Source of the DNA: Clostridia bacterium
GTDB lineage: Bacteria > Bacillota > Clostridia > TANB77 > CAG-508
DNA: 64,000 nt
NCBI GenBank assembly: GCA_017524665.1
Contig: JAFXVF010000015.1
Span: 1-64,000 of the forward strand
Direction: 5' to 3'
Shown: piece by piece, positions 25,611-34,911 of the stretch
Layout of the letters: each line of letters opens with the position of its first letter
Numbering within the stretch: the first letter of the stretch is position 1
Notes under the pieces: model-generated
Seen by the model: only the letters and a program-made list of their open reading frames with translations
What the model was told of the DNA's origin: nothing
Databases searched by the model: none
Program-made: the position numbers and the translations under genes

Positions 25611-26488
25611 ATGGTTTTAAAATATTTTGTTTCTAACGTATATAACCGGATTATCGGTTAAAGAATATTTAAAAAGGCAAGGAATCTCTCACAGATTACT
25701 TAATACTCTAAAACAATATCATTGTATTATATGTAATGGTTCAGAAGTTTTAACTAATCATATTTTAAAAACTAACGATATTGTTGAAGTAAATTTAAAT
25801 TATGATGAAGAAGCGGAAAATATTGTTTCTTCTTCTATTCCGTTACATATAATTTATGAAGATGAATCCCTTCTTATTGTTAATAAATCTCCATTTATTC
25901 CTGTTCATCCATCAATTCATTATTATGAGACGAGTTTATCAAACGGGGTAAAATACTATTTTGATCAAATTGGATTAAAGAAAAAGATTAGACCTGTTAA
26001 TCGACTTGACAAGGATACAACAGGAATTGTTATATTTGCTAAGAATGAATATGTTCAAGAATGCCTCATTAAGCAGATGAAAGAAAAAAAATTTGTAAAA
26101 GAATATGTTGCTATAGTTGATGGTATATTAGATGAAAAGAAGCGGTACAATTAATGCTCCTATTAAAAGAAAATCTGAAAGTATAATAGAACGACAAGTA
26201 TCACCAGATGGCGAACAAGCAATAACACATTATGAAGTATTAAAAGAAAAAAAAGATTATAGTCTTGTTAAATTTATATTAGAGACTGGGCGAACTCATC
26301 AAATAAGAGTCCATTCAGCATATATTGGTCATCATATAATTGGTGACACATTATATGGTTCAAAATCAGAAATAATAAATAGACAGGCATTACATGCCTT
26401 TAATGTAAAGTTTATTCATCCTATTACAAATAAGCAGATGGATATTAAAGCAACCATACCTGAAGATATGGCTGCAGTTCCATTTTAA
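25611..26488 (+). CDS. RluA-family 23S rRNA pseudouridine synthase with two +1 CGG frameshifts
   Basis: True start is the ATG at 25611 (AGAGG upstream): MVLKYFVSNVYN, then CGG. Skipping C at 25647 gives GLSVKEYLKRQGISHRLL, the usual S4-like start of RluA/RluD proteins. The catalytic motif NRLDKDTTG (Asp) lies near residue 131. At 26143 a second in-frame CGG occurs; skipping C gives DEKKGTINAPIKRK, the conserved GxIxAPI segment, then ETGRTHQIRVH near residue 230. Total 291 residues, normal for the family. Without both shifts the gene gives a short N-peptide, a body lacking the start, and a separate C-terminal piece. Confidence 0.9.
25647..25649 (+). other. CGG +1 frameshift site 1 of the RluA-family gene
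   Basis: Codon 13 after AAC. The zero frame ends at a TAA four codons later; the +1 frame (GGA) continues into the conserved protein. Confidence 0.88.
26143..26145 (+). other. CGG +1 frameshift site 2 of the RluA-family gene
   Basis: Follows AAG. The zero frame ends TAC AAT TAA; the +1 frame gives GGT and the conserved GTINAPI segment. Confidence 0.9.
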
Positions 26489-26500
26489 GGCATAAAAAAA

Positions 26501-26837
26501 GAAGCAATCCGTAAGCCGGGTTCTGTCTTAGAATGGTCATTTATCTAGGATAAATATTTCTATTTATCTCAAGCCACCTAACGAAGACAAGCGAGCAGCT
26601 TATAGTCTTCATTTAAAGATGTTGCTCCAGGTGGGGTTTACACGAATAATATGTCTCCATATCTTCTGTGAGCTCTTACCTCACATTTTCACCCTTACCG
26701 TAAACGGCGGTTATTTTCTGTTGCACTTTCCTTAAGGTTACCCTCACTGGGTGTTACCCAGCACCATTGCTCTGTGGAGCCCGGACTTTCCTCATGTATA
26801 GAAATTAATCTATACCCGCGACCATTTGGATTGCTTC
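26501..26837 (-). ncRNA. rnpB: RNase P RNA (bacterial type A)
   Basis: 337 nt. Outer P1 helix GAAGCAATCC/GGATTGCTTC. The 5' part contains GAGGAAAGTCCGGGCTCC and ACAGAGCAATGG; the 3' part contains AGACAGAACCCGGCTTACGG; both are RNase P hallmarks. It is the catalytic RNA for tRNA 5' maturation. An A-run on the + strand (T7 in the transcript) right after P1 closes the gene. Confidence 0.97.
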
Positions 26838-26846
26838 AATATTTAT

Positions 26847-26875
26847 ATTTTACTGTTTTTTAGCATAAAAGTCAA
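26847..26875 (-). promoter_or_regulatory. promoter of rnpB
   Basis: Minus-strand TTGACT (26875-26870), 17-bp spacer, TAAAAT (26852-26847), 10 bp upstream of the RNA 5' end. Confidence 0.8.
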
Positions 26876-26878
26876 GTG

Positions 26879-27719
26879 TTACGCGCTTAGCTCACATATT
26901 TCTTCCATTAGATTTCTATAATGAATATAGAATATTTTTTTGTCTAATGTATCCAGTGAATTTAAAGTTTCATTTAGTAACACATATGTTTTATTTACCC
27001 TATATGAATTATTGCTTAAGAACTCAACATCTGCTATTACAGGTTTAAAACTTTCATTTGCCTTTTCTACTTCATTTTTTACTATTTCCCAATCATTAGT
27101 TTCAGCTAAAGAATATGCATTTAATATAAATGATTTCGTTTTTAAAATACCATTATATGTTTTATCATTTGAAACTATTTCAGCAAATTGAGGCAAAGCT
27201 TTATAAAGATTTGCAATTGCCAAGATAGAATTGGATTTATCTTCTTTTTTTACATATAAAGCAGCTGTGTCAAGGTTTGAACTAAAATTAAGAATATCAT
27301 CTTTATTAACATTTAATTGGTACATATCTATTAAAATTGTATTCCATGAATAATATATATTTTCTATGTCATGTTTTATCTCTGCCCATTCTATTTCATC
27401 TGTTATAGGATTTAAAATTGTATTAGGAGACATTTCTAAAACTTTTATTTCACTTGAATTATTACTATCTTCATCATTATTACTTGTTCCGAGTTTTATC
27501 CTCATCTTTTGTTATTTCTGTTTTAAATGTCGTAACTTTATAATTTTCAAAAGTAATGTTATTGAGCTTGTTTAATATACTTATAAATTTGGTACTTAGA
27601 TAATCTATCTCGCTTTTAGCTTTGTCGTTTAATGTATATTCTTGAGAGCTACATCCTGTTGCACAAAATAAAATACCAGATGTTACTAAAGCAAAAACAA
27701 ATATATTAATTTTTTTCAA
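26879..27719 (-). CDS. lipoprotein of unknown function with +1 CGG frameshift
   Basis: 279 residues once C at 27491 is skipped. Residues 1-23 are a lipoprotein signal ending in the lipobox ATGC (Cys 23). The zero frame ends DKT, CGG, AAC AAG TAA; the +1 frame gives GTSNNDEDSNNSSE and then a helical domain of about 190 residues (YQLNVNKDDILNFSSNLDTA and similar). A linker rich in Asn, Ser and Asp falls at the shift, typical between a lipobox and a folded domain. The second frame alone has no proper start or RBS. Probably surface-exposed; no known domain recognised. Confidence 0.82.
27489..27491 (-). other. CGG +1 frameshift site (lipoprotein)
   Basis: Codon 77 after ACT. Skipping the C gives GGA (Gly) and joins the signal/lipobox part to the helical domain. 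Confidence 0.82.
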
Positions 27720-27813
27720 TATTTTTCCTCCCTACTTATATTATTTGCAAAAAAATTCCTTGTATTCTTTTTTGTAAAATTAAAATACTATTATAAAATG
27801 GAGGAAAGAAATC

Positions 27814-28092
27814 TTGGAAGCAACTATATCAATATATAGTATGAAAAAGGAAGAAATTGAAAAGTTTTTAAGCAGTTTTTGTAATCGCAAAATAGAAATT
27901 AGTAAAAATGAATGGCAATGCAAGTATGAAAATCCAGTCGAAATGGCTGAAATAATTGGTGTGTTTATTGATAATAAAGAAAAGTTTAAAATGAATATGT
28001 GGGTTTGTATTGATCAAGATTTTTCAATCAACATTACTGATGCAAATGCAAACAAAATTATAAAATATCTGTATGAAAGATTTCCATACTAA
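27814..28092 (+). CDS. hypothetical protein, 92 aa, TTG start
   Basis: Start TTG at 27814 with GGAGG 9 nt upstream; no ATG fits the RBS. Small soluble protein, predicted alpha/beta: MKKEEIEKFLSSFCNRKIEI, then strands with MNMWVCIDQDFSINI and a final helix NKIIKYLYERF. No family recognised. AT-rich, no CGG. It converges with the 28316-28696 gene; the structured element at 28111-28294 lies between. Confidence 0.65.
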   Translation: MEATISIYSMKKEEIEKFLSSFCNRKIEISKNEWQCKYENPVEMAEIIGVFIDNKEKFKMNMWVCIDQDFSINITDANANKIIKYLYERFPY

Positions 28093-28110
28093 TAATTCGC
28101 AATATTATAA

Positions 28111-28294
28111 GAGCAACATCATATAAAATAAAGGCTATGTATCTAAAGTCACTAGAATCTTCGCAGAAATTCTAATGTTCTACTCGCAGCGCCCTCACGT
28201 CACAGGTCGTGAGATTCCCTACTCGGATCTCCTAAGAATTTCTAACTCTGATTCGTTCCAGACGATACATAGCTTTATTTTATATATGTTGCTC
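28111..28294. ncRNA. stem-closed structured element, 184 bp, candidate RNA or mobile repeat
   Basis: The outer arms 28111-28143 and 28264-28294 are complementary over about 31 bp with two single-base bulges. The roughly 120-nt core holds nested stems AGAAATTCT/AGAATTTCT and CTCACG/CGTGAG. On the minus strand it contains AGGGAA, a hairpin, then GCGAGTAGA; the elements at 38043 and 42100 have AGGGAA, a hairpin, then GCGAATGGA on the + strand, so all three may be one family. Not recognised as a known RNA. Lies between convergent genes. Confidence 0.5.
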
Positions 28295-28315
28295 TAAAAA
28301 AAAATTAAAAATAAT

Positions 28316-28696
28316 TTAGTTATTGTTGTCGTTGTTTTCGCCGTTATTTGCATTGTTATTTGTATCAATTACTTCGCCTTCAAAAACTTGAGTTTCTGTT
28401 TTTACAGTCTTATCTTTTATTCCTGAAATTTCAGCTTCACTATTTTTTATTGTTTCATTTAATTCATCAATCGTTTTAAACTCTTGAATTAATCCCATTG
28501 CAACATCGTCTTCACGTTTAGTAAGAAATGTTTCATAAATTGACTTACCTATCTTTTTATATTCTTCATCAATTTTATTTTTGCAATCAGAAATAGTCAT
28601 TTTTAGCTTAGCTTCTCTTGCAACTTCTTTTGTTTTTTCAGCAGCAGCATTATAACCCTCTGAAACTTTTTGGCTTAATTTATCAAAAAAATCCAT
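28316..28696 (-). CDS. hypothetical helical protein, 126 aa
   Basis: Starts MDFFDKLSQKVSEGYNAAAEKTKEVAREAK; the first 85 residues are one long amphipathic/coiled-coil helix pair. The tail from about 105 is almost entirely Asn, Asp and Gly (NNNANNGENNDNNN), a low-complexity end. RBS AGGAGG before the ATG. Similar small proteins carrying a zinc ribbon exist in clostridia, but this one has only a single Cys, so no zinc site. It follows gpsA by 29 bp and may share its transcript. Confidence 0.65.
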   Translation of the reverse strand: MDFFDKLSQKVSEGYNAAAEKTKEVAREAKLKMTISDCKNKIDEEYKKIGKSIYETFLTKREDDVAMGLIQEFKTIDELNETIKNSEAEISGIKDKTVKTETQVFEGEVIDTNNNANNGENNDNNN

Positions 28697-28725
28697 AATA
28701 AAATCCTCCTATATGAAATATTGTT

Positions 28726-29709
28726 TTATTCACTTTTTGGGCTTCTAGTCATAAGCATATTAACAGCTCTTTCTGGATCCAGATGGTTATTTAAGACATC
28801 GTAAACTGCATCAACTATTGGCATCTCTACATTATATTTTTCTGCTAATTTTTTGGCAATTTCAATATTATCTATACTTTCAATTGTCATTCCAATTTTT
28901 TCTTGGACGTATGATAAACTGTTGCCTTTTCCAATGAGAAATCCAGCTCCTCTATTTCTGCTGTGTTCACTTAAACATGTAACAATTAAATCTCCTAAGC
29001 CTGTCAAACCATAAAATGTATCAATTCTGCCACCCATTTTAACACCAAGTCTTTGTATTTCTGCTAGACCTCTTGTAATTAGCGCAGCAAATGTATTATC
29101 ACCAAGTCCAAGTCCTGCAGCTATACCTGCACAAAAAGCCATGATGTTTTTTAAAGCTCCACCTACATCAACACCTTTTAAGTCATTAGATGAATAGATT
29201 CTTAAGTTTTCATTCATAAATAAATCTATAATCATTTTTATAACATCATCATGCTCAGATGCAATAACAAGTGCAGTTGGGACTCCAACTGAAACTTCTT
29301 CTGCATGGCTAGGACCTGAAAGCACTCCTATTTTAGCAAATGGGATTTCCTCTTTCAATACTTCAGATAAAGATAAAAGAGTACCTTTTTCTAGTCCTTT
29401 AGAGCACATAATAACAGGTTGGCTAGTAATGTATTTTTTATATTCTTGAACAGTGCTTCTAACGACTTTAGAAGGAGTCACATGAAGTACTATATCGCTT
29501 CCCCACACAACACTTTCATAGTCTAAAAAACATTCAATGTTTTCTGGAATAATTAAGTTTGGAAGAAACTTGCATCTTTTCTGTTTATTTATCAAGTCTG
29601 CTTCTTCTTCAGAATATGACCATATTTTTATATCATGTCCTTTTTTTGACAAATGTACAGCAAGGGCTACTCCCCAGCTTCCACTTCCTATAATAGCTAT
29701 TTTACTCAT
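28726..29709 (-). CDS. gpsA: glycerol-3-phosphate dehydrogenase (NAD(P)+)
   Basis: 327 residues. Reduces dihydroxyacetone phosphate to sn-glycerol 3-phosphate for phospholipid synthesis. N-terminal nucleotide site IIGSGSWGVALAVHL (4-18), then ICSKGLEKGT-type segment (about 100), LSGPSHAEEV (about 133) and the catalytic-domain motifs GGALKNIMAFCAGIAAGLG (about 184, with the catalytic Lys) and LTGLGDLIVTCLSEHSRN (about 236). It lies 17 bp downstream of plsY, whose product uses glycerol 3-phosphate directly. Confidence 0.95.
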   Translation of the reverse strand: MSKIAIIGSGSWGVALAVHLSKKGHDIKIWSYSEEEADLINKQKRCKFLPNLIIPENIECFLDYESVVWGSDIVLHVTPSKVVRSTVQEYKKYITSQPVIMCSKGLEKGTLLSLSEVLKEEIPFAKIGVLSGPSHAEEVSVGVPTALVIASEHDDVIKMIIDLFMNENLRIYSSNDLKGVDVGGALKNIMAFCAGIAAGLGLGDNTFAALITRGLAEIQRLGVKMGGRIDTFYGLTGLGDLIVTCLSEHSRNRGAGFLIGKGNSLSYVQEKIGMTIESIDNIEIAKKLAEKYNVEMPIVDAVYDVLNNHLDPERAVNMLMTRSPKSE

Positions 29710-29725
29710 TTTATTCCTCCGTTTA

Positions 29726-30358
29726 TTAATTTTTACTTTTAAAACTTAGCTTATTTTCTTTTCCTTCTAATATTCTTTGTATATTACTTCTGTGTAAAAA
29801 TATTACTAATGCAGCAAGAATTATTCCAAAAACAATATAGCTTCCACCTGGTACAATATAATTTTGATGTATAAAAACAGTTAATATTGGGAAAAGAATG
29901 GCTGCTAAAACAGATCCTACTGATACCATTCGTGTTAACGCCATTATAACAACAGCAAATGCAAGGCAAATAAGTCCTATCTGCCAATTCATAATAAGCA
30001 AAACACCTAGGCTTGTTGCAACACCTTTTCCGCCTTTGAATTTGAAGAATATTGGGAAAACATGCCCTAATACTACACATATTCCTGCTATTTGAACTAG
30101 AAGTGCCTTATCAACATTTTCAAAAAAGTTACCAACGATAAATCCAATTAAAACTGCAACAACTCCTTTTAAAATATCACAAATTAGTGTACAAATTGCT
30201 GCTTTTTTACCTGCTGTTCTAAGTGTATTAGTAGAACCAGCATTCTTACTTCCATGCTCCCTTACATCTATTCCCGCAAACTTTTTCCCAAAAATTACAG
30301 AAAAACTTATACTTCCTAGCATATATGCCAAAATCGCTACAACAATATATGAACCCAT
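29726..30358 (-). CDS. plsY: acyl-phosphate:glycerol-3-phosphate acyltransferase
   Basis: 210 residues, five or more TM helices. Membrane enzyme making lysophosphatidate from acyl phosphate. Family motifs: YMLGSISFSVIFGK (12-25), GSKNAGSTNTLRTAGKKAA (about 36-54), VLGHVFPIFFKFKGGKGVAT (about 96-115). Order der-plsY-gpsA is the conserved Firmicutes arrangement, and the three genes are spaced 16-22 bp apart, so one operon. Confidence 0.95.
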   Translation of the reverse strand: MGSYIVVAILAYMLGSISFSVIFGKKFAGIDVREHGSKNAGSTNTLRTAGKKAAICTLICDILKGVVAVLIGFIVGNFFENVDKALLVQIAGICVVLGHVFPIFFKFKGGKGVATSLGVLLIMNWQIGLICLAFAVVIMALTRMVSVGSVLAAILFPILTVFIHQNYIVPGGSYIVFGIILAALVIFLHRSNIQRILEGKENKLSFKSKN

Positions 30359-30380
30359 AATTTATATTCCTCCTTCGTTT

Positions 30381-31709
30381 TTATTTACCATCATCGTTTT
30401 TTTCTCTTACAATAATTCTAATAGGTGTACCTTGCATGCCGAAATTACTTCTAATTTGATTTACAAGATATCTTTCATATGAAAAGTGAAAAAGTTCTTT
30501 GCTATTTACAAAAATAACAAATGTTGGTGGTTTTGTTGAAGCCTGTGTACCATAAAAAATCTTAAGTCTTTTTCCTTTATCAGTAGGTGGCTGTACAACA
30601 GCTATAGCTTCATTTATTACATCATTTAATACAGACGTAGAAATTCTCATTGCATTTTGATTTGCAACATTTATAATCATATCGAAAAGCTTATCAACTC
30701 TTTGTCCTGTTTTTGCAGATATAAATATTATTGGAGCATAAGTTAAATATGAAAGCTTGTTATAAACATCTTTTTGATATTTTTCTAATGTTCCTGTTTC
30801 CTTTTCAACTTCATCCCATTTGTTTACTACAATAATAATTCCTTTTCCTGCTTCATGTGCTTCTCCAGCAATCTTTGTGTCCTGCTCTGTTACACCGTCA
30901 TTTGCATCAATTAAAAGCAAGCAAACATCAGATCTTTCTATTGCGAGTTTTGTTCTCATAACGCTAAATTTTTCAATACTTTCTGTTACTTTGCTTTTTC
31001 TTCTAATACCAGCAGTATCTATAAAAACAAATTTACCTTTCTCGTTTTCAAATGGGCTATCAATTGCATCTCTTGTTGTCCCTGCAATATCACTAACTAT
31101 GACTTTATTTTCGCCTAGTATTTTGTTAATAAGTGAAGACTTTCCAACATTAGGTTTTCCTATTACAGCAACTTTAATAATTTCTGATTCTTCTTCAGTT
31201 GCAGATTCTTCAGGAAAATGCTCATAAATTGCATCTAAAACGTCGCCTATGCCTAATGCATTAGTACTTGAAACTGGCAGTGGATCTCCTAAACCCAAAT
31301 TATAAAACTCATATATATCATCAGATGTTTTACCAATATTATCTGCTTTATTGCAAACCAAAACAACAGGCTTTCTGGATTTTTTTAGCATAAGTGAAAT
31401 ATCTTTATCAGCTGATGTTACGCCTTGTTTAATATCTGTTAAAAACACAATTACATCTGCAATTTGCATAGCAATATTAGCTTGTTCTCTCATTTGCGAT
31501 AGAATCACATCTTCAGATTCTGGTTCAATTCCACCTGTATCAATTAATGTAAATTCTCTGTTTCTCCAAGATGCTTCTGCATAAACTCTATCTCTAGTTA
31601 CTCCTGCAACATCTTCAACAATGGAAATTCTTTGTCCAACTATATAATTAAAAAATGTAGATTTTCCTACATTTGGTCTACCTACAATTGCAACTGTTGG
31701 CTTACTCAT
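30381..31709 (-). CDS. der: ribosome-associated GTPase Der (EngA)
   Basis: 442 residues, two tandem GTPase domains and a KH-like C-terminal domain. Domain 1: GRPNVGKSTFFN (10-21), DTGGIEP (about 57), NKADN (about 119). Domain 2: GKPNVGKSSLIN (about 182), DTAGIRRK (about 229), NKWDEVE (about 294). Needed for 50S subunit assembly. No in-frame CGG in 442 codons. First gene of the der-plsY-gpsA run. Confidence 0.96.
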   Translation of the reverse strand: MSKPTVAIVGRPNVGKSTFFNYIVGQRISIVEDVAGVTRDRVYAEASWRNREFTLIDTGGIEPESEDVILSQMREQANIAMQIADVIVFLTDIKQGVTSADKDISLMLKKSRKPVVLVCNKADNIGKTSDDIYEFYNLGLGDPLPVSSTNALGIGDVLDAIYEHFPEESATEEESEIIKVAVIGKPNVGKSSLINKILGENKVIVSDIAGTTRDAIDSPFENEKGKFVFIDTAGIRRKSKVTESIEKFSVMRTKLAIERSDVCLLLIDANDGVTEQDTKIAGEAHEAGKGIIIVVNKWDEVEKETGTLEKYQKDVYNKLSYLTYAPIIFISAKTGQRVDKLFDMIINVANQNAMRISTSVLNDVINEAIAVVQPPTDKGKRLKIFYGTQASTKPPTFVIFVNSKELFHFSYERYLVNQIRSNFGMQGTPIRIIVREKNDDGK

Positions 31710-31784
31710 TTTTGTTTCCTCCTATACATTCAAAGATTATAACATATAAAAACAAAAAAATATATAATAAAAATAAAAAAGCAG

Positions 31785-31812
31785 AAAAAACCTCTAGCTT
31801 TTATGCTAGAGG
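31785..31812 (-). terminator. terminator of rpmF
   Basis: CCTCTAGC/GCTAGAGG stem followed by T6 on the minus strand, after the rpmF stop at 31820. Confidence 0.88.
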
Positions 31813-31819
31813 CTTAATA

Positions 31820-32002
31820 TTAATCTTCTTTTTTTGCTACAACTTCTTTTCCATCATAGTATCCACAGTTTGGGCAAACTCTATGTTGCATTACTAATTC
31901 GTGGCAATGTTTACATTCTACTAGGTTTTGATTCTCTAATTTCCATGTAGATCTTCTTGCTCCTGTTCTAGCTTTTGACCATCTTCTTTTAGGTTGTGCC
32001 AT
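31820..32002 (-). CDS. rpmF: 50S ribosomal protein L32
   Basis: 60 residues, usual length. MAQPKRRWSKARTGARRS, then the zinc ribbon CKHCHELVMQHRVCPNCGYY (Cys pairs at about 34/37 and 47/50). GGAGGG lies before the ATG. Single gene with its own terminator. Confidence 0.96.
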   Translation of the reverse strand: MAQPKRRWSKARTGARRSTWKLENQNLVECKHCHELVMQHRVCPNCGYYDGKEVVAKKED

Positions 32003-32150
32003 TTTTATTCCCTCCCTTATATTCTATAGCAATATATATCTATATTCTTTTTAACATAAAATTATTGACTAAATTATTATACATAGATTATATGTTTTTG
32101 TCAAGTACAATAGAAGGAATCTTTTTGTATAAAAACTTTCTGTTAAGTTA

Positions 32151-33704
32151 TTACATTACAATTCCTGGTTGTTCTGACATTTCTTCCGTACTATAAAACC
32201 ACTCATTACCTTGTTTTATAAATGTAGAATATATTCTACCTGCCATAAAGTAAGACGATTCACATTCTCTATCCGTTCCAGTACCGTTTGCCTTATACAA
32301 GTAATTATTTCCATTTACATAGTCTAAAACACTTTGCCTATCTCTTGCAAAATTCGTACTGCTATAATTGTACGCAAAACCATTAACGTACTCAATGACA
32401 TCACTAAGTATTGAATGTGCTGAATAGTTACCAGTATTATAATTATATATATAACTATTATTGTCTTCAGTTATAAAAAGTATAGAGCCTATGTCTATGT
32501 TTTGAAGCTGATAATAAGTAGCTGTATCGTTTTCTCGTTGAAAAGCAGAAATTATTTTCTTGTTATTAATGCTTTCAACATATCCTTCAGTAGCTAATGA
32601 AATTTGTCCATTACTGTCTTGTATTATTCCTACATATGCGTGTCCATCGTCATCAATCATTACAAAATTGTAATACGCAGCACCAGGAGTTAAAAATACT
32701 TTCTTTATTATTTTTTGATAAAAAACACTAGATGATTGATTAGTCAAATTTGTAATTGAATTACATGAGAGAAGATATAAATTTCCAGTATTGTCAAGTG
32801 CAAATCGGCATCCTACGGCTGTGCCATATCCACCAGTGTCATATGAGTAAGAAACAGGCCCTGAAGCAACTCCTCCTAAAATAGTAGCATCTGCAATTTC
32901 TTGTGTTCTATCAAGAATATTGACCAATGTGCCATTGTTTTTTAGCCCCCATGCGCCATTATAGAATAAATAAATGTCATCTAAATTCTGGCTCCCATTT
33001 GAATAGTATTTAGTTCCTGTTGTAATAGAACCAGCGCCTGAAAGAATTTCATCTGAATAAATGTACAATTTATTATTGTCCTTTATATAAAGAATTGAAT
33101 CTTTATGCCTTGTTATGCCTGCATTATTAACATTTTCACTAATTACATCCATTTCATCTGTGTACACATTAAGATGTCGTAATACATTATTGGTATCAAT
33201 ATAGTATATGTTTCCGGTATAGCTTTGTAATTCAATTATACAATTAATATTTGATGCAATTAAATAATCTAAACTTTCATTGTATAGTTTATTATCATCA
33301 GTTAAGAAATATTGATTATCAAATAATCTCTTTACATTGTTTGCAATTAATATTTCATCTAAATTAGTGTCATTTATGACTACTGACTCACCATTTGTTA
33401 ATTCTGGGGCACCAATTGCTGTTAATTTGCCAGATCTTCTTAATATCAACCCATCTTCGATTTCAAGTATATCTTCACTATTTTCATCGTTTTCAGTATT
33501 AAATTCATCATACTTTGTTAAATAATCATCTAGAATTCTATTTTGCTGTGAAACTTTATCATTGTATTTTTCAACTGCAACATTTGTTTTTTCGAATAAT
33601 CCATCTTCATTAAGAGTTAGTGAAATTGCAGTGCCTGCTATAACTACAATTACAATAATAGTTATAACTAACGCAATAAGCGTTATACCTTTTTTACCTT
33701 CCAT
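32151..33704 (-). CDS. pilin-like N-terminus with RCC1/propeller-like repeats
   Basis: 517 residues. GITLIALVITIIVIVVIAG (6-24) is the pilin-like helix also seen at 25400 and 34911, followed by the family's charged linker (LFEKTNVAVEKYNDKVSQQ, about 32-50). The rest contains repeating segments with NNG/DNxLY and GxxxLKNNGT patterns like RCC1-type beta-propellers. Probably processed by a prepilin-type peptidase or simply membrane-anchored, displayed outside. Adjacent to a second pilin-like gene. No in-frame CGG. Confidence 0.72.
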   Translation of the reverse strand: MEGKKGITLIALVITIIVIVVIAGTAISLTLNEDGLFEKTNVAVEKYNDKVSQQNRILDDYLTKYDEFNTENDENSEDILEIEDGLILRRSGKLTAIGAPELTNGESVVINDTNLDEILIANNVKRLFDNQYFLTDDNKLYNESLDYLIASNINCIIELQSYTGNIYYIDTNNVLRHLNVYTDEMDVISENVNNAGITRHKDSILYIKDNNKLYIYSDEILSGAGSITTGTKYYSNGSQNLDDIYLFYNGAWGLKNNGTLVNILDRTQEIADATILGGVASGPVSYSYDTGGYGTAVGCRFALDNTGNLYLLSCNSITNLTNQSSSVFYQKIIKKVFLTPGAAYYNFVMIDDDGHAYVGIIQDSNGQISLATEGYVESINNKKIISAFQRENDTATYYQLQNIDIGSILFITEDNNSYIYNYNTGNYSAHSILSDVIEYVNGFAYNYSSTNFARDRQSVLDYVNGNNYLYKANGTGTDRECESSYFMAGRIYSTFIKQGNEWFYSTEEMSEQPGIVM

Positions 33705-33790
33705 ATTTTTCCCCTTTCATCTTTTGTCCAAACATTGATTCATAACTAGAATACATTATAATTAGCATTTTTGTCAATATAAAAGCATAA

Positions 33791-33820
33791 AAGAAGATGT
33801 TTAAAACATCTTCTTTTTTA
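33791..33820 (-). terminator. terminator of the 33823-34911 gene
   Basis: AAGAAGATGTTT/AAACATCTTCTT stem with flanking T/A runs on both strands; it may work bidirectionally. Confidence 0.8.
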
Positions 33821-33822
33821 TT

Positions 33823-34911
33823 TTATAGAGAATTTTTTGGTAAAACAACAACAGGTCTAAATGCACATCCGATTGAACTTACATATGTATCACCTGAATA
33901 TGCAAATGAACCTGCAACATGCATATTTACTGTGCTGGATCCATAATCAGTTAAAGGGCTTGCAATCCATTCTGCATATGCTTTATTGTTGTTTGAGTCT
34001 ATAAACCATATATTGTCTTGCGAGTTGTTAGAAAATCCCTGTAGTTTATACTTTCTCCACGAAGTTTCTGTTTCAGGTTTCCAATAGTATCCATTAAAAT
34101 TACTGTTTTCTGTTGTAATTCTATCATATGTTGATAACTTGTCATCATGTTTTGTATTATATGATTTTACCCATAGTTCTAATGTAGCACCACCAATAGC
34201 AAATGCGCCTTCAACAGAATCTCCAGCAAAATTTGCCCATTTAGAAGTATCCATCATAAATGCTGTTGCTTTAGCACTAGGATTTGTATTATTTGAATTT
34301 GCATTTTCTAATGCCCATTTTAAATACTTTTGTGTTAATGGGTTATTAGTAATTGTACTAGAAGCTGTTCCCGCATTCCAAGGTTCTTGTTCCATTATTG
34401 GTCCTACATATGAACGGTTTGTACTATCATAAGTTGCAAAAGCAGCTTTATATTTAGTTTGTCCTGCTCCTTGTGTTTCTTTAATAAGTTCATTTGGTAA
34501 TAAATCAATTGGTACATAATCACTTGGCAAAATATATACATAATCTTTGTCATCATATAATAGTTGCCAATGAATTCCTTCTATAGAGCTAAAAGATTCG
34601 CTTGAAACCTCACGTCCATAATATTCAACAAGAGATTCATCTGAATTTATTACTTCAACTTCATCAGACATTCCTAAGAATTTTATATAATGTTTTTTAG
34701 GTGAAACAATGTTTTCAAATTCAGCTATAGCAGAATCTTCGCTTTTTATACTTGCATTCCACTTACCTACTCCATTATCTGCAGCCCCAAAAAGTCCGTT
34801 ACCACCTACTGTTACAGTAATTGCCGCTCCTGAAATAATTAAAATTAGAGTTACAGTAATTACTAAGACTGTAAGTGTTATTCCTTTTACATTTTTACTT
34901 TTGTTTCTCAT
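33823..34911 (-). CDS. pilin-like N-terminus with C-terminal FRPVV-type domain
   Basis: 362 residues. GITLTVLVITVTLILIISG (10-28) is the pilin-like helix. A linker with GLFGAADNGVGKWNASI follows. The C-terminal 230 residues carry the pattern of clostridial surface domains that end in WIASPLTDYG ... GCAFRPVVVLP; function unknown. Third member of this N-terminal family in the window. No in-frame CGG. Confidence 0.72.
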   Translation of the reverse strand: MRNKSKNVKGITLTVLVITVTLILIISGAAITVTVGGNGLFGAADNGVGKWNASIKSEDSAIAEFENIVSPKKHYIKFLGMSDEVEVINSDESLVEYYGREVSSESFSSIEGIHWQLLYDDKDYVYILPSDYVPIDLLPNELIKETQGAGQTKYKAAFATYDSTNRSYVGPIMEQEPWNAGTASSTITNNPLTQKYLKWALENANSNNTNPSAKATAFMMDTSKWANFAGDSVEGAFAIGGATLELWVKSYNTKHDDKLSTYDRITTENSNFNGYYWKPETETSWRKYKLQGFSNNSQDNIWFIDSNNNKAYAEWIASPLTDYGSSTVNMHVAGSFAYSGDTYVSSIGCAFRPVVVLPKNSL

